In this document: piece by piece, positions 40,530 to 48,453 of the stretch | Numbering within the stretch: the first letter of the stretch is position 1 | Layout: the number at the start of each line of letters is the position of its first letter | NCBI GenBank assembly: GCA_934636905.1 | Contig: CAKUBJ010000011.1 | Span: 1 to 49,940, forward strand | Source of the DNA: an uncultured Dysosmobacter sp. | GTDB taxonomy: Bacteria > Bacillota > Clostridia > Oscillospirales > Oscillospiraceae | DNA: 49,940 nt | Reading direction: 5' to 3' | Program-made: the position numbers and the translations under genes | Notes under the pieces: generated by a model | The model's input: the letters and a program-made list of their open reading frames with translations, nothing else | Databases searched by the model: none | Told to the model about the DNA's origin: nothing

Positions 40530-40750
40530 AGGAGCCGGATGCGTAAGCATCCGGCTCCTGAGACTGTCGATAAAGTGGTGAGTTTTCCGCGGCGGTAAGG
40601 AAGGGTGTGCGCGGGAAACCCAAGAAGGGTGTCCTGCGCCATTAAAATCTATAGTTTTCAGAACTTTATAAAGTTCTGAAAACTGACTCAGCGGGGCGAA
40701 AAGACTTTTTCGACACGCTGAGGAGCCGGATGCGTAAGCATCCGGCTCCT
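40530..40750. repeat. Structured intergenic repeat, copy B
   Basis: Hairpin H1 with GTAA loop (40530-40559) is repeated exactly at 40721-40750. Between are H0 (40609-40639, with ACCC/GGGT cap and outer stem GCGC/GCGC), H2 (40653-40684, perfect 15-bp stem) and H3 (40687-40722, CTCAGCG/CGCTGAG with a CGAAAAG/CTTTTTCG core). Same order as copy A1 at 149-377, but with different stem sequences. It fills the gap between the LURP-one gene and trmD. Neither H1 has a T run, so they are not ordinary terminators. Confidence 0.7.
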
Positions 40751-40761
40751 GTTGTATAGGC

Positions 40762-41586
40762 TTAATCGGCAGCTTCCGTGTGAGAATCTTCGGAAGAAGG
40801 TTCCTCCGGCAGGGATGCTGCGGCACGCTCCGCCGCAAATTCCTCCTTCGCCTGCTGCAAAATCTTCCGCTCCGCCTTGGCAGTAAGGCGGCTTTCGTCG
40901 AACTGCGCAAAGAGATCCGGACGGCGGGTCATGGTGCGCTTGTAGCTTTCCTTTTTCCGCCAGGCCGCCACTTTGGCATGGTCGCCGGAGAGAAGAATCT
41001 CCGGCACGGCCCGGTCATGCCACAGGGCAGGGCGGGAATACTGGGGATATTCCAGCAGGCCGTCCCAGTGGGATTCTTCCTGAAAGCACTCCGCGTCCGG
41101 CAGGACGCCGGGCACCATCCGGCACACGGCATCCGCCACCGCCATGGCGGGGATCTCTCCGCCGGTGAGGACGAAGTCCCCCATGGACAGTTCCTCGTCC
41201 ACGCACTCGTCGATAAACCGCTGGTCAATGCCCTCGTAATGCCCGCAGACCAGAATCAGATGGTCATAGCGGGCTTTCAACTCTCTGGCAACGGACTGGG
41301 TAAACGTCCGCCCGCAGGGGGACATGAAGATGGTGCGGCCGGGGCCGTGGGTCTTCACCACATACTCCCAGCAGCGGAACAGGGGATCCGCCTGCATGAC
41401 GGCGCCCCGGCCGCCGCCGTAGGGATAGTCGTCCACCTGCATCTGCCGGTTGGTGGTGTAGGCCCGGATCTGGTGGGTGCGGATGGCGATATGCCCCCGC
41501 TCCTGCGCCCGCCCCAGAATACTGACGTTCAGCATGGCGTCCACGGATTCCGGGAACAGGGTGAGAATGTCAATCTGCATCTCCAT
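40762..41586 (-). CDS. trmD: tRNA (guanine-N1)-methyltransferase
   Basis: 274 residues. It methylates G37 of tRNAs, preventing frameshifts. SPOUT knot with IDILTLFPE, LILVCGHYEGIDQRFI, DFVLTGGE and a Trp/Arg-rich end. A C-terminal Ala/Glu-rich extension (about 245-274) lies beyond the normal end. The start at 41586 follows GGGAGGGG by 8 bases; an ATG two codons later is possible. It begins 1 base after the rimM stop. Confidence 0.96.
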   Translation of the reverse strand: MEMQIDILTLFPESVDAMLNVSILGRAQERGHIAIRTHQIRAYTTNRQMQVDDYPYGGGRGAVMQADPLFRCWEYVVKTHGPGRTIFMSPCGRTFTQSVARELKARYDHLILVCGHYEGIDQRFIDECVDEELSMGDFVLTGGEIPAMAVADAVCRMVPGVLPDAECFQEESHWDGLLEYPQYSRPALWHDRAVPEILLSGDHAKVAAWRKKESYKRTMTRRPDLFAQFDESRLTAKAERKILQQAKEEFAAERAAASLPEEPSSEDSHTEAAD

Positions 41587-41587
41587 G

Positions 41588-42079
41588 TCACAGCCCCTCC
41601 CAGACCTTCACGTCCATGCGCCCCGCCTCCAGATCTACGGAGCGGATAAAGACGTCCTTCACCGCGGGAATCAGAATTTCCCGCTCTCCTTTGACGGTGT
41701 AGACCTTACTGGCGGGGTATTCGTCCACCGCCGTCAGGGTGCCCAGCAGGGCGCCGGTATCGCAGTCGCGAACCGCGAGCCCCATCAGTTCGTCGTCAAA
41801 ATATTCTCCCTCCGGCAGAACCACGTCAGACCGGCGGATATAAAGTTCTTTCCCTTTATAGGCAAGCGCGGCATTCATATCCTCCACACCGGGGAATTTC
41901 ATCAGCACCAGTTCCTTGTGGACGTGGTTGGCGGTGGGGGTAACCGGCTGTCCGTCAATGTAAAACGTCCTGCATCGGGTCAGAAGGGCGGGAGAAACCC
42001 GGCGGGGCTGCACCCGTACCTCGCCCCGGATTCCATGGGCGTTGACAATGCGTCCCACACGGATATATTCCTGTTTCAT
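41588..42079 (-). CDS. rimM: Ribosome maturation factor RimM
   Basis: 163 residues. It assists 30S head assembly. N-terminal RimM domain (VGRIVNAHGIRGEVRVQP) and a PRC-barrel end (FDDELMGLAVRD, VYTVKGEREILIPAV, VDLEAGRMDVKV). The start at 42079 follows AAGGAGATTTCCC; an upstream ATG at 42097 is not used. Usually rpsP and a KH protein come first and rplS last; here only rimM-trmD are present. Confidence 0.95.
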   Translation of the reverse strand: MKQEYIRVGRIVNAHGIRGEVRVQPRRVSPALLTRCRTFYIDGQPVTPTANHVHKELVLMKFPGVEDMNAALAYKGKELYIRRSDVVLPEGEYFDDELMGLAVRDCDTGALLGTLTAVDEYPASKVYTVKGEREILIPAVKDVFIRSVDLEAGRMDVKVWEGL

Positions 42080-42111
42080 GGGAAATCTCCTTCTCATAAT
42101 AAATCCACATT

Positions 42112-42140
42112 ATTATATACGGTTTTTCTGCGGCAGGCAA
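42112..42140 (-). promoter_or_regulatory. Promoter for rimM-trmD
   Basis: On the minus strand TTGCCT (42135-42140) and TATAAT (42112-42117), spacer 17. Confidence 0.75.
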
Positions 42141-42229
42141 GAGGTGGTATGGGTATTGACATTTTTTATAAAAATCAAGAGTGAATTTATGGAAAACGGA
42201 CAAACTTTGCTCCTTTAATGTAATGATGC

Positions 42230-42258
42230 TTGACGGCAGCAGGGAAAAGGGGTATCTT
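42230..42258 (+). promoter_or_regulatory. Promoter for the sodium-dependent transporter
   Basis: TTGACG (42230-42235) and TATCTT (42253-42258), spacer 17. Confidence 0.65.
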
Positions 42259-42312
42259 AAATAGTAAATTTCGGTTAGCAGGATAAGTGATAGATAAGAA
42301 GGAGAATGCAGC

Positions 42313-43755
42313 ATGGAGAACAATCGCGCCAACTGGGCCAGCAATCTTGGCTTTCTGATGGCGGCCATCGGCTCTGCCGTCGGCCTGGGCAATATCTGGG
42401 GATTCCCCTACAAGATGGGAAAATCCGGCGGCTTCGCCTTTCTGGCGATTTACCTGCTGCTGGCGGTTTTTGTAGGCTTCATTGTCATGGTTTCCGAACT
42501 GGCCATGGGCCGCAAGACCGGTCTTGGGGTCATCGGTTCGTACCACACTCTGTCGAAAAAGTTCAAATGGGTGGGCTGGCTGGCTGTCTTTGCCCCCTTT
42601 GTGGTTATGAGTTTCTACTCCGTGCTGGGGGGCTACTGCATTGAATATATGTCCCTGAACCTCAGCAATCTGGCCTTCGGCGGGGCGGAGATCAGTACCG
42701 GCGCGGATCTCTTCGGATCCATGCTGACCAACCCCTTCGGCGCAGTGGTGTTCACCATGCTGTTTCTGGGGATCTGCTATCTCATCAACCGCGGCGGCAT
42801 TTCCGGCGGCATTGAAAAGTTCAACAACATCGGAATGCCGGCGCTGTTTTTCATGCTGGTCATTATCATCATCCGCTCCCTGACGCTGCCCGGCGCCGTG
42901 GAGGGGCTGAAGTTCATGTTTGTCCCAGGCTACGCGGTGGAGGCGGGCTTCATTCGGGAAGAACCGGGACTGCTGACGGTGTTTGCCACTGCCGGCGGGC
43001 AGATGTTTTTCTCCCTTTCTCTGGCCATGGGCGCCATGATTACCTACGGCTCCTACCTGAACAAGAAGGAAAATCTGGTCAGGAACTCCGCCATCATCGT
43101 CATTGCGGACACGCTGGTGGCCGCCATGGCCGGCATCGCGGTGATTCCCGCCGCCGTAGCCAACGGGATTGCCAACAACGTGCCGCTGGATCAGATCAAG
43201 CTGGGCGGCCCCAACCTGCTGTTTGTCACATTGCAGGACGTGTTCCATGCCATGGGAACCGCCGGCCCTCTGTTCGGCGTGATTTTCTACCTGCTGGTGC
43301 TGATTGCCGCCATTTCCTCCGCCATCTCCCTGATTGAGGTGGTCATCACCTTCTTTCTTGATCGTGCGGAAAGCAAAGGGCAGAAGGGCAGCCGCCCCAG
43401 AATTGCCCTGATCGTCTGTCTGGCGGTTCTGGCTGAGGCACTGCTGGTGGCCATTGACGGGCTGGGCGCTACGGGGATTTTCCCGTGGCCTGCCACCGCC
43501 GGCTGGAACGATTGTATGCTGGACTTCATGGATATGCTGTCCGAGGGGCTGGCCATGCCCATCGGTGCGCTGCTCATGAGCATTATGGTGGGCTGGGAAA
43601 TCAAGCCCGGAACCCTGCTGGACGAGGTGCATCTGGGCTATTCCGGGAAGTTCGACCTCTTCTACAAAATCTGCATCAAGTTCATTACGCCGGTGGGGAT
43701 GCTGCTGGTGCTGGCCGGACAGGTCAACGACTTCTTCGCCATGAACTGGTTCTGA
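42313..43755 (+). CDS. Sodium-dependent transporter (SNF / neurotransmitter:sodium symporter family)
   Basis: 480 residues, about 11-12 membrane segments, LeuT fold. TM1 with NWASNLGFLMAAIGSAVGLGN and the NIWGFPYKMGKSGGFAFL continuation carries the sodium and substrate site. Further blocks are GGAEISTGADLFGS, TAGGQMFFSLSLAMGAMITYGSYL (TM6) and AAISSAISLIEVVITFF (TM8). Members take up amino acids with sodium. Substrate not predictable. Monocistronic, with its own promoter and a terminator right after the stop. Confidence 0.94.
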   Translation: MENNRANWASNLGFLMAAIGSAVGLGNIWGFPYKMGKSGGFAFLAIYLLLAVFVGFIVMVSELAMGRKTGLGVIGSYHTLSKKFKWVGWLAVFAPFVVMSFYSVLGGYCIEYMSLNLSNLAFGGAEISTGADLFGSMLTNPFGAVVFTMLFLGICYLINRGGISGGIEKFNNIGMPALFFMLVIIIIRSLTLPGAVEGLKFMFVPGYAVEAGFIREEPGLLTVFATAGGQMFFSLSLAMGAMITYGSYLNKKENLVRNSAIIVIADTLVAAMAGIAVIPAAVANGIANNVPLDQIKLGGPNLLFVTLQDVFHAMGTAGPLFGVIFYLLVLIAAISSAISLIEVVITFFLDRAESKGQKGSRPRIALIVCLAVLAEALLVAIDGLGATGIFPWPATAGWNDCMLDFMDMLSEGLAMPIGALLMSIMVGWEIKPGTLLDEVHLGYSGKFDLFYKICIKFITPVGMLLVLAGQVNDFFAMNWF

Positions 43756-43762
43756 GAAACCC

Positions 43763-43796
43763 AAAAGCGGGAACGGTTTTCACCGTTCCCGCTTTC
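43763..43796 (+). terminator. Terminator after the transporter gene
   Basis: AAAGCGGGAACGGT, a 4-base loop and its complement, then TTTCACTT. Confidence 0.85.
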
Positions 43797-43933
43797 ACTT
43801 GCGGAAAGCAGGATCAGCCGCCACCTTCAGCTGCCGGCCTGACAGGCGGATTGGCAGGGAACCCGGTGGGCAAGTGCCGGCAGAGGATTCCCGGAGTCTT
43901 AAGGGGCGCACATAAGTTTCCGGTGATGGGGAC

Positions 43934-43962
43934 TTGCTCTTTTCAAAAATCTGTGGCATAAT
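43934..43962 (+). promoter_or_regulatory. Promoter for the second DegV gene
   Basis: TTGCTC (43934-43939) and CATAAT (43957-43962), spacer 17. The 43797-43933 stretch shows no gene. Confidence 0.6.
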
Positions 43963-44047
43963 TATTTTAATACGCTGACGGCGTTGACATCATACGATGA
44001 GCAGCCCCTGAGGGATAAAGGGGAATGAGAAAGGCGGAACAGGCGGA

Positions 44048-44917
44048 ATGACCCCGACAAAAATTGCCCTGCTGACCGATTCCAGCGCGGATCTGCGCTG
44101 GGAGTCAGCCAGGGAAAACAATATCTTTTTCGTGCCGCTGCGGATCCTGTGCCGGGACGGCGAGTATCTGGACGGCGTGAACATCGGAGGGCAGGATGTG
44201 TACCGGCGGCTGCACAACGGCGAGCTACCCCAGACCTCCCTGCCGAGGGTGGAGAATTTCAGTGCCAAGCTGAACGAGATTTTCTCTCTGGGATATGACG
44301 GCGTGATTGCGGTCATGCTTTCCAGCGGGCTGTCCGGCACCTATAATCTGGCGCGGATCGTGGCGGAGGAATGCAGGGAGCAGGGATATGCCATGCGGGT
44401 ATTCGACTCCCTCAGCGGTGCGCTGGGACAGGGCATGACGGTTATGCAGCTGGCGGAGGACATCAAGAGCGGCATGGGCTGGGAAGAACTGACGGAGCGC
44501 CGCGCCCCCCGGCTGATTGCCAACACCTTCCCCTTCTTTTCTGTGGATACGCTGGAGTACCTGCAAAAGGGCGGGCGCATCGGGAAAATCAGCGCCATGG
44601 CCGGCACCATGCTGCAGATCAAGCCCATCATTACCTTTGCCGCCGACGGGCAGCTGCAGTCCGTGGCCAAGGTACGGGGGCGGCAGCAGGTGATCCGCAA
44701 GCTGGTGGAATCTGCGGCGGAGCACGGCAGCGGCCACCGGCGCTATAATCTGGCGGTGGCCAACGGCGGCGCACCGCAGGAGATGGAGTCTGTGCGGCAG
44801 CTGCTGACGGAGGCGCTGCCGGATTATGACCACATCTGGGACGGTGAAATCGACGGCACCCTCAGTGTCTACATCGGGGACGGTGTGCTGGGAGCGGCGG
44901 TGCAGGTGCTGGACTGA
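44048..44917 (+). CDS. DegV family fatty-acid-binding protein (second copy)
   Basis: 289 residues. Same blocks as the first DegV: ALLTDSSADL, PQTSLPRVENF, MLSSGLSGTYNLA, DTLEYLQKGGRIG and IGDGVLGAAV near the end. The last differs from the GTHTGPGV of the first copy, and the fatty-acid pocket around residues 58-65 differs too (QTSLPRV versus TTSQATP). So the two copies may prefer different acyl chains, as FakB1 and FakB2 do. That is inference. No MarR neighbour and no shared operator. The ribosome binding site is weak (GGCGG). Confidence 0.9.
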   Translation: MTPTKIALLTDSSADLRWESARENNIFFVPLRILCRDGEYLDGVNIGGQDVYRRLHNGELPQTSLPRVENFSAKLNEIFSLGYDGVIAVMLSSGLSGTYNLARIVAEECREQGYAMRVFDSLSGALGQGMTVMQLAEDIKSGMGWEELTERRAPRLIANTFPFFSVDTLEYLQKGGRIGKISAMAGTMLQIKPIITFAADGQLQSVAKVRGRQQVIRKLVESAAEHGSGHRRYNLAVANGGAPQEMESVRQLLTEALPDYDHIWDGEIDGTLSVYIGDGVLGAAVQVLD

Positions 44918-45025
44918 CAGAGAAAGCAGGTGCCGCTATCTTGTGACGCACGCGGAAGGCGGGAGAAGACGGGGCGTGAAGCCCACCGTGCTGACTGCCT
45001 GAATATGCGGAAGGAGGCGGATCGT

Positions 45026-45577
45026 ATGCGGTACGGTAAAAAGCGCATGGCGCTGAAGGACGGGCAGATCTGCCTGCTCCGTTCCCCGGGGGCGGAGGAT
45101 GCAGGCGCCATGCTGGACTATCTGCGGGACATTGCAGGAGAAACCCACTTTCTGATCCGGTATCCGGAAGAGGTGAGGATGGATCCGGCGGAGGAGGCGG
45201 ACTTTCTGGAGCAGCAGCGCCGTCCGGACAGCCGGAGCGTGATGATTGCCGCGTTTATGGACGGCGTAGTGGCAGGGGATGTCAGCGTAAGTCCGGCAGG
45301 CGGGCAGCAGAAGCTGCGGCACCGGGCGTCTCTGGGCATTGCCGTGCGGCAGCCCTGCTGGAGCCTCGGCCTGGGGCGGATCCTGATGAAGGAGGCGCTG
45401 GAAGCGGCGCGGCAGATGGGCTATGCGCAGCTGGAACTGGGGGTGTTTGCCGACAACTTCCGGGCGGCGGCACTCTATGAGTCTCTGGGCTTTCAGGAAT
45501 GGGGACGGATGCGGAACGCCTTCCGGCTGAAGGACGGAACCGTGGTGGATGAGATACTCATGGGGCTGATGCTGTAA
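45026..45577 (+). CDS. GNAT family N-acetyltransferase
   Basis: 183 residues. Acetyl-CoA-dependent transferase: the central fold includes LRSPGAEDAGAML at the start, SLGIAVRQPCWSLGLGRILMKEAL (acetyl-CoA loop, Q/R-x-x-G-x-G/A-like), and the C-terminal FADNFRAAALYESLGFQEWG, typical of RimJ/RimL-like enzymes. The start at 45026 follows AAGGAGG by 8 bases. Target unknown. Confidence 0.88.
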   Translation: MRYGKKRMALKDGQICLLRSPGAEDAGAMLDYLRDIAGETHFLIRYPEEVRMDPAEEADFLEQQRRPDSRSVMIAAFMDGVVAGDVSVSPAGGQQKLRHRASLGIAVRQPCWSLGLGRILMKEALEAARQMGYAQLELGVFADNFRAAALYESLGFQEWGRMRNAFRLKDGTVVDEILMGLML

Positions 45578-45584
45578 AAAAGGA

Positions 45585-45613
45585 TTGTAAACGGGGAAAA
45601 ATGCGTTTATAAT
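45585..45613 (+). promoter_or_regulatory. Promoter for the 59-residue membrane protein
   Basis: TTGTAA (45585-45590) and TATAAT (45608-45613), spacer 17. Confidence 0.75.
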
Positions 45614-45659
45614 AAAGCTATTCCAATGATTGCTTTGACACCTGACAGGAGGAATCATC

Positions 45660-45839
45660 ATGAACAAGACCGCTCGCTTTGTACTGAAAACCGTGGCTGC
45701 CGGGCTGGCTTTCTGCGCCTTTGTCTGCCTGATCGTAGGCAGCTGGAGCGATATTTATGAGGCTTTTGAAAGCCGGAAAGCCCAGCGCCTGAGCAAAAAG
45801 GAGAGCAGCGACTATGCCGATGAGGAGCTTTATCAGTAA
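45660..45839 (+). CDS. Small single-pass membrane protein
   Basis: 59 residues: MNKTARFVLK, then one membrane helix (about 11-28, AAGLAFCAFVCLIVG), then a charged, acidic tail ending ADEELYQ. The pattern of short basic N-terminus, helix and polar tail suggests N-in. The start has CAGGAGG upstream, and a promoter and triple hairpin terminator frame the gene, so it is expressed alone. No family recognised. Confidence 0.7.
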   Translation: MNKTARFVLKTVAAGLAFCAFVCLIVGSWSDIYEAFESRKAQRLSKKESSDYADEELYQ

Positions 45840-45866
45840 GGCTTTCCATCGGAACGGGTAAGACCA

Positions 45867-45908
45867 ACGGCACGGCGCACAGGGTTGTGCGCCGTGCCGT
45901 TTCGTTTT
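45867..45908 (+). terminator. Terminator after the small membrane protein
   Basis: A 14-bp stem ACGGCACGGCGCAC/GTGCGCCGTGCCGT, then TTTCGTTTT. Confidence 0.85.
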
Positions 45909-45914
45909 GGGATG

Positions 45915-45950
45915 AATCCCCCCGTCGGCAGCCGGTGGGGGGATTGTTTT
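45915..45950 (+). terminator. Second hairpin in tandem
   Basis: AATCCCCCC pairs with GGGGGGATT, then GTTTTT. It stands right after the first terminator. Confidence 0.6.
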
Positions 45951-45965
45951 TAAGAACGGCGAAGG

Positions 45966-46008
45966 AAACCGCCGCGGAACCGGATTGACCGGCTTCGCGG
46001 CGGTTTTC
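45966..46008. terminator. Terminator between convergent genes (kdpE side)
   Basis: AAACCGCCGCG pairs with CGCGGCGGTTTT around an inner CCGG stem; serves the response regulator ending at 46019 or both strands. Confidence 0.6.
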
Positions 46009-46018
46009 TGTTATGCGG

Positions 46019-46732
46019 TCAGGCCTCGGCGGCTTCCGCCATGCGGTAGCCCACGCCGACTTCCGTGAAAAGATACTCCGGCTCGGCGGGGTTCTTTTCG
46101 ATTTTGCGGCGGATGTTGGCCATGTTGACCCGGAGAATCTGGTTGTCACCGCCGGCACGAGGCCCCCAGAGTTCCTTGATGATGTAATCATAGGTCAGAA
46201 CCCGGCCGGCGTTTTTCCCCAGAAGCGCCACAATCCGGAACTCACTGAGGGTCAGCTTGGCGTTTTCTCCCCGGATGAGTACCTGATGCTTGTTGTAGTC
46301 GATGGTCAGTTCCCCCACGGTGTAGGTGCCCCGCTGGGCAATCTCGCTGTTGCCGGAGGCAGTGCGGGTATGGCGGATGGCAGTCCGCACCCGGGCCAGC
46401 AGTTCATCCGTGCCGAAGGGCTTGGTGAGATAGTCGTCAGCCCCCAGATCCAGAGCGGTAACCTTATCCTGCTCATGGGAGCGGGCGGAAACCACCACCA
46501 CCGGCAGGGTAGTCCAGCTGCGGAGCTGGCGCAGAATATCCAGACCGTCCATATCCGGCAGACCCAGATCCAGAATCACCAGATCCGGGCAGTGGGAGGA
46601 GATCATGGACAGAGCCTCTGCGCCGCTGCCCACCCGCATGGCTTCGTAGCCGTTGGCCGTCAGCACGGTGGAAATAAAATGGGCAATGCTCTTTTCGTCT
46701 TCAATGACCAGAATTTTTTCGCGAATATTCAT
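46019..46732 (-). CDS. kdpE: OmpR/KdpE family response regulator
   Basis: 237 residues. Receiver with acidic E11/D12, phosphorylated D55 (LVILDLGLPD) and the YLTKPFG lysine. The winged-helix domain includes LTLSEFRIVALLGKNAGRVLTYDYII and the KdpE-type ending LRVNMANIRRKIEKNP, VGVGYRM. It starts inside the last codons of the kinase gene (4-base ATGA overlap), so the pair is translated together. No kdpFABC in the window; target genes are unknown. Confidence 0.9.
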   Translation of the reverse strand: MNIREKILVIEDEKSIAHFISTVLTANGYEAMRVGSGAEALSMISSHCPDLVILDLGLPDMDGLDILRQLRSWTTLPVVVVSARSHEQDKVTALDLGADDYLTKPFGTDELLARVRTAIRHTRTASGNSEIAQRGTYTVGELTIDYNKHQVLIRGENAKLTLSEFRIVALLGKNAGRVLTYDYIIKELWGPRAGGDNQILRVNMANIRRKIEKNPAEPEYLFTEVGVGYRMAEAAEA

Positions 46733-47814
46733 AGGGTATCCTCCTTGGCAAGGGGCAGGCAGAAAATAAATTCCGCACCGTCATTGTGATTTTCAGCGGT
46801 CAGCCGTCCGCCATGAGCCTTGACCACCGCACTGCAGACGGAAAGACCAAGACCCATATTCCGCTTGCCGTCCCCAATGGGGGCGGAGGAGTGGCGGATG
46901 GAATAGTCAAACAGATGGGGCAGCAGCGCCTTGGGAATCCCGTTTCCGTTGTCGCGGACGGAGAAGGCGGCGAAGCCGTCTGACGTCTTCCGGACGCTGA
47001 GACGGATGGCTGTGGTGGTGACGCCGTGGACGGCGGCATTTTCGATGAGATTGGAGAGAACCTGCTCAATCAGGATGGGATCCATGGGAACCATCAGCAG
47101 ATCCTCCGGCACGGTTACGGTGAATTTGATGCCCGGCAGGCGCTTGCGGGCTTTCTGAACGGCTTCGGCCAGAACCTCCTCGGCCGGCTCCGGCTGTTTG
47201 GAAAGTTCCGCCTGATCACTGCCGATGCGGGTGATGGACAGCAGGTTTTCCACTACCCGGATCAGCCACTGGGCTTCCCACTTCACATCCTCCAGCAGGG
47301 TACGGCGATCCTCAGGCGAGAGTTCCGGATTATCCAGCATCGCCGAGGTGGAGCCGATGATGGAGGTGAGCGGGGTGCGGATATCATGGGACACGGAGCG
47401 CAGCAGGTCAGCCCGCATCCGGATTTTTTCATTTTCCAGACTCAGCCTGTCCAGCTGACGGGTTTTGGTGGTCAGGGCGGAGGTGATGACCGACACGGAG
47501 AGGAAGGTGAGAAAGGACAGGGGATAGCCGGCGGTGAGCAAATCAAATTCCCAGAAGGGATAGGTGAAAAAGTAGTTGACGGCAATAACGCCCAGCACCG
47601 CCGACAGCAGTCCCCAGAAATAGCCGGTAGTCAGGCGGGAGGTCAGCAGCACCGTCAGCACAAAGACCGGCATGGCAAAGCCCGCGCTGGGATCCATGCG
47701 CTGAAGCAGAATGCAGAACGCCACGGCCACGGCAAGGATCAGAATGGTGGTTTTCAGATCCCGCAGGGAAAATGGGAACAGTTCGGAAAAGCGCATACAT
47801 TTTTTCCTGGGCAT
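46729..47814 (-). CDS. KdpD-like sensor histidine kinase, short form
   Basis: 361 residues. Four membrane helices (about 21-113) match the KdpD/DUF4118 region. A coiled coil follows, then the H box SVSHDIRTPLT (His143), N box SNLIENAAVHG, G1 VRDNGNGIP and G2 GLGLSVCSAV. The large N-terminal KdpD and UspA-like part of classic KdpD is absent. In Clostridia such short forms act with a KdpE-type regulator; the signal may be potassium or turgor, but kdpFABC is not nearby. AAGGAGG lies 5 bases before the start, and a TTCCCGC hairpin abuts it. Confidence 0.9.
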   Translation of the reverse strand: MPRKKCMRFSELFPFSLRDLKTTILILAVAVAFCILLQRMDPSAGFAMPVFVLTVLLTSRLTTGYFWGLLSAVLGVIAVNYFFTYPFWEFDLLTAGYPLSFLTFLSVSVITSALTTKTRQLDRLSLENEKIRMRADLLRSVSHDIRTPLTSIIGSTSAMLDNPELSPEDRRTLLEDVKWEAQWLIRVVENLLSITRIGSDQAELSKQPEPAEEVLAEAVQKARKRLPGIKFTVTVPEDLLMVPMDPILIEQVLSNLIENAAVHGVTTTAIRLSVRKTSDGFAAFSVRDNGNGIPKALLPHLFDYSIRHSSAPIGDGKRNMGLGLSVCSAVVKAHGGRLTAENHNDGAEFIFCLPLAKEDTL

Positions 47815-47864
47815 GGGAACCTCCTTCCCGCCAGCGGGAAAAGCGGACTGACGGGCCTCTATTC

Positions 47865-47873
47865 AGTATAGCA
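47865..47873 (-). promoter_or_regulatory. Possible extended -10 promoter for the kinase
   Basis: On the minus strand TGCTATACT (extended -10) with no clear -35. Confidence 0.4.
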
Positions 47874-47994
47874 GACGCTGTGTTAATTTACCGCTAAAAA
47901 AATGAAGAAAAAAGAAACCGTTTTTTTGTGGCCGTGTATGGGGACGTGCACCTTTCGGGGCAGGGGCGGGAAGGGTGAAATGGGGGGAGCAGAG

Positions 47995-48453
47995 ATGAAG
48001 GAGAAACAGGAGGACGGCCGGTTCTGCCGGGCTTATCTCCGCACCATGGATCCGGAACGGGCTGCCGCGGAAATCGGCAGACGGGACGGATACGCCATGT
48101 TGGAAAAGCGGGCTACCCAGCAGAAGCTGGAACGGATGCGGTGTGCTGCGGCGGATCAGCTGAAGCGGGAGGATGTGCTGCGGCAGCTGGCGCGGCTGGC
48201 CTTCGGACGGGTGGATGACGCAGTGCAGCTGGCGCTGCACCGGGGGGATCTGGACACCGGAGGACTGGAACTGTCGGCCATCTCCGAACTCAGGGTAACA
48301 GAAAAGGGCGTGGAGGTCAAGCTGGTAGATCGCGTCCGGGCGCTGGAATCCCTCTGGAAGCTGCTGGATATGGGGGAGACACAGGAAAGTGACCCGCTGT
48401 ATCAGGCGCTGACGGATCTGAACCGGGAGGCGGAGGATTCGGATGGGGAATGA
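47995..48453 (+). CDS. terS: Phage terminase small subunit
   Basis: 152 residues. Helix-turn-helix DNA-binding start (FCRAYLRTMDPERAAAEIGRR, GYAMLEKRATQQKLERM) then AFGRVDDAVQLAL and VKLVDRVRALESLWKLL. This is the layout of PBSX-type TerS, which recognises the phage packaging site. The start at 47995 follows GGGGGGAG; ATG/GTG choices upstream at 47902 and 47980 have poorer sites. It overlaps terL by 11 bases. Confidence 0.8.
   Translation: MKEKQEDGRFCRAYLRTMDPERAAAEIGRRDGYAMLEKRATQQKLERMRCAAADQLKREDVLRQLARLAFGRVDDAVQLALHRGDLDTGGLELSAISELRVTEKGVEVKLVDRVRALESLWKLLDMGETQESDPLYQALTDLNREAEDSDGE

Noticed and set aside
47902..47994. Longer N-terminus of the small terminase
   Set aside because: Added residues are Gly/Lys/Cys-rich without family pattern, and the GGGGGGAG site fits the start at 47995.
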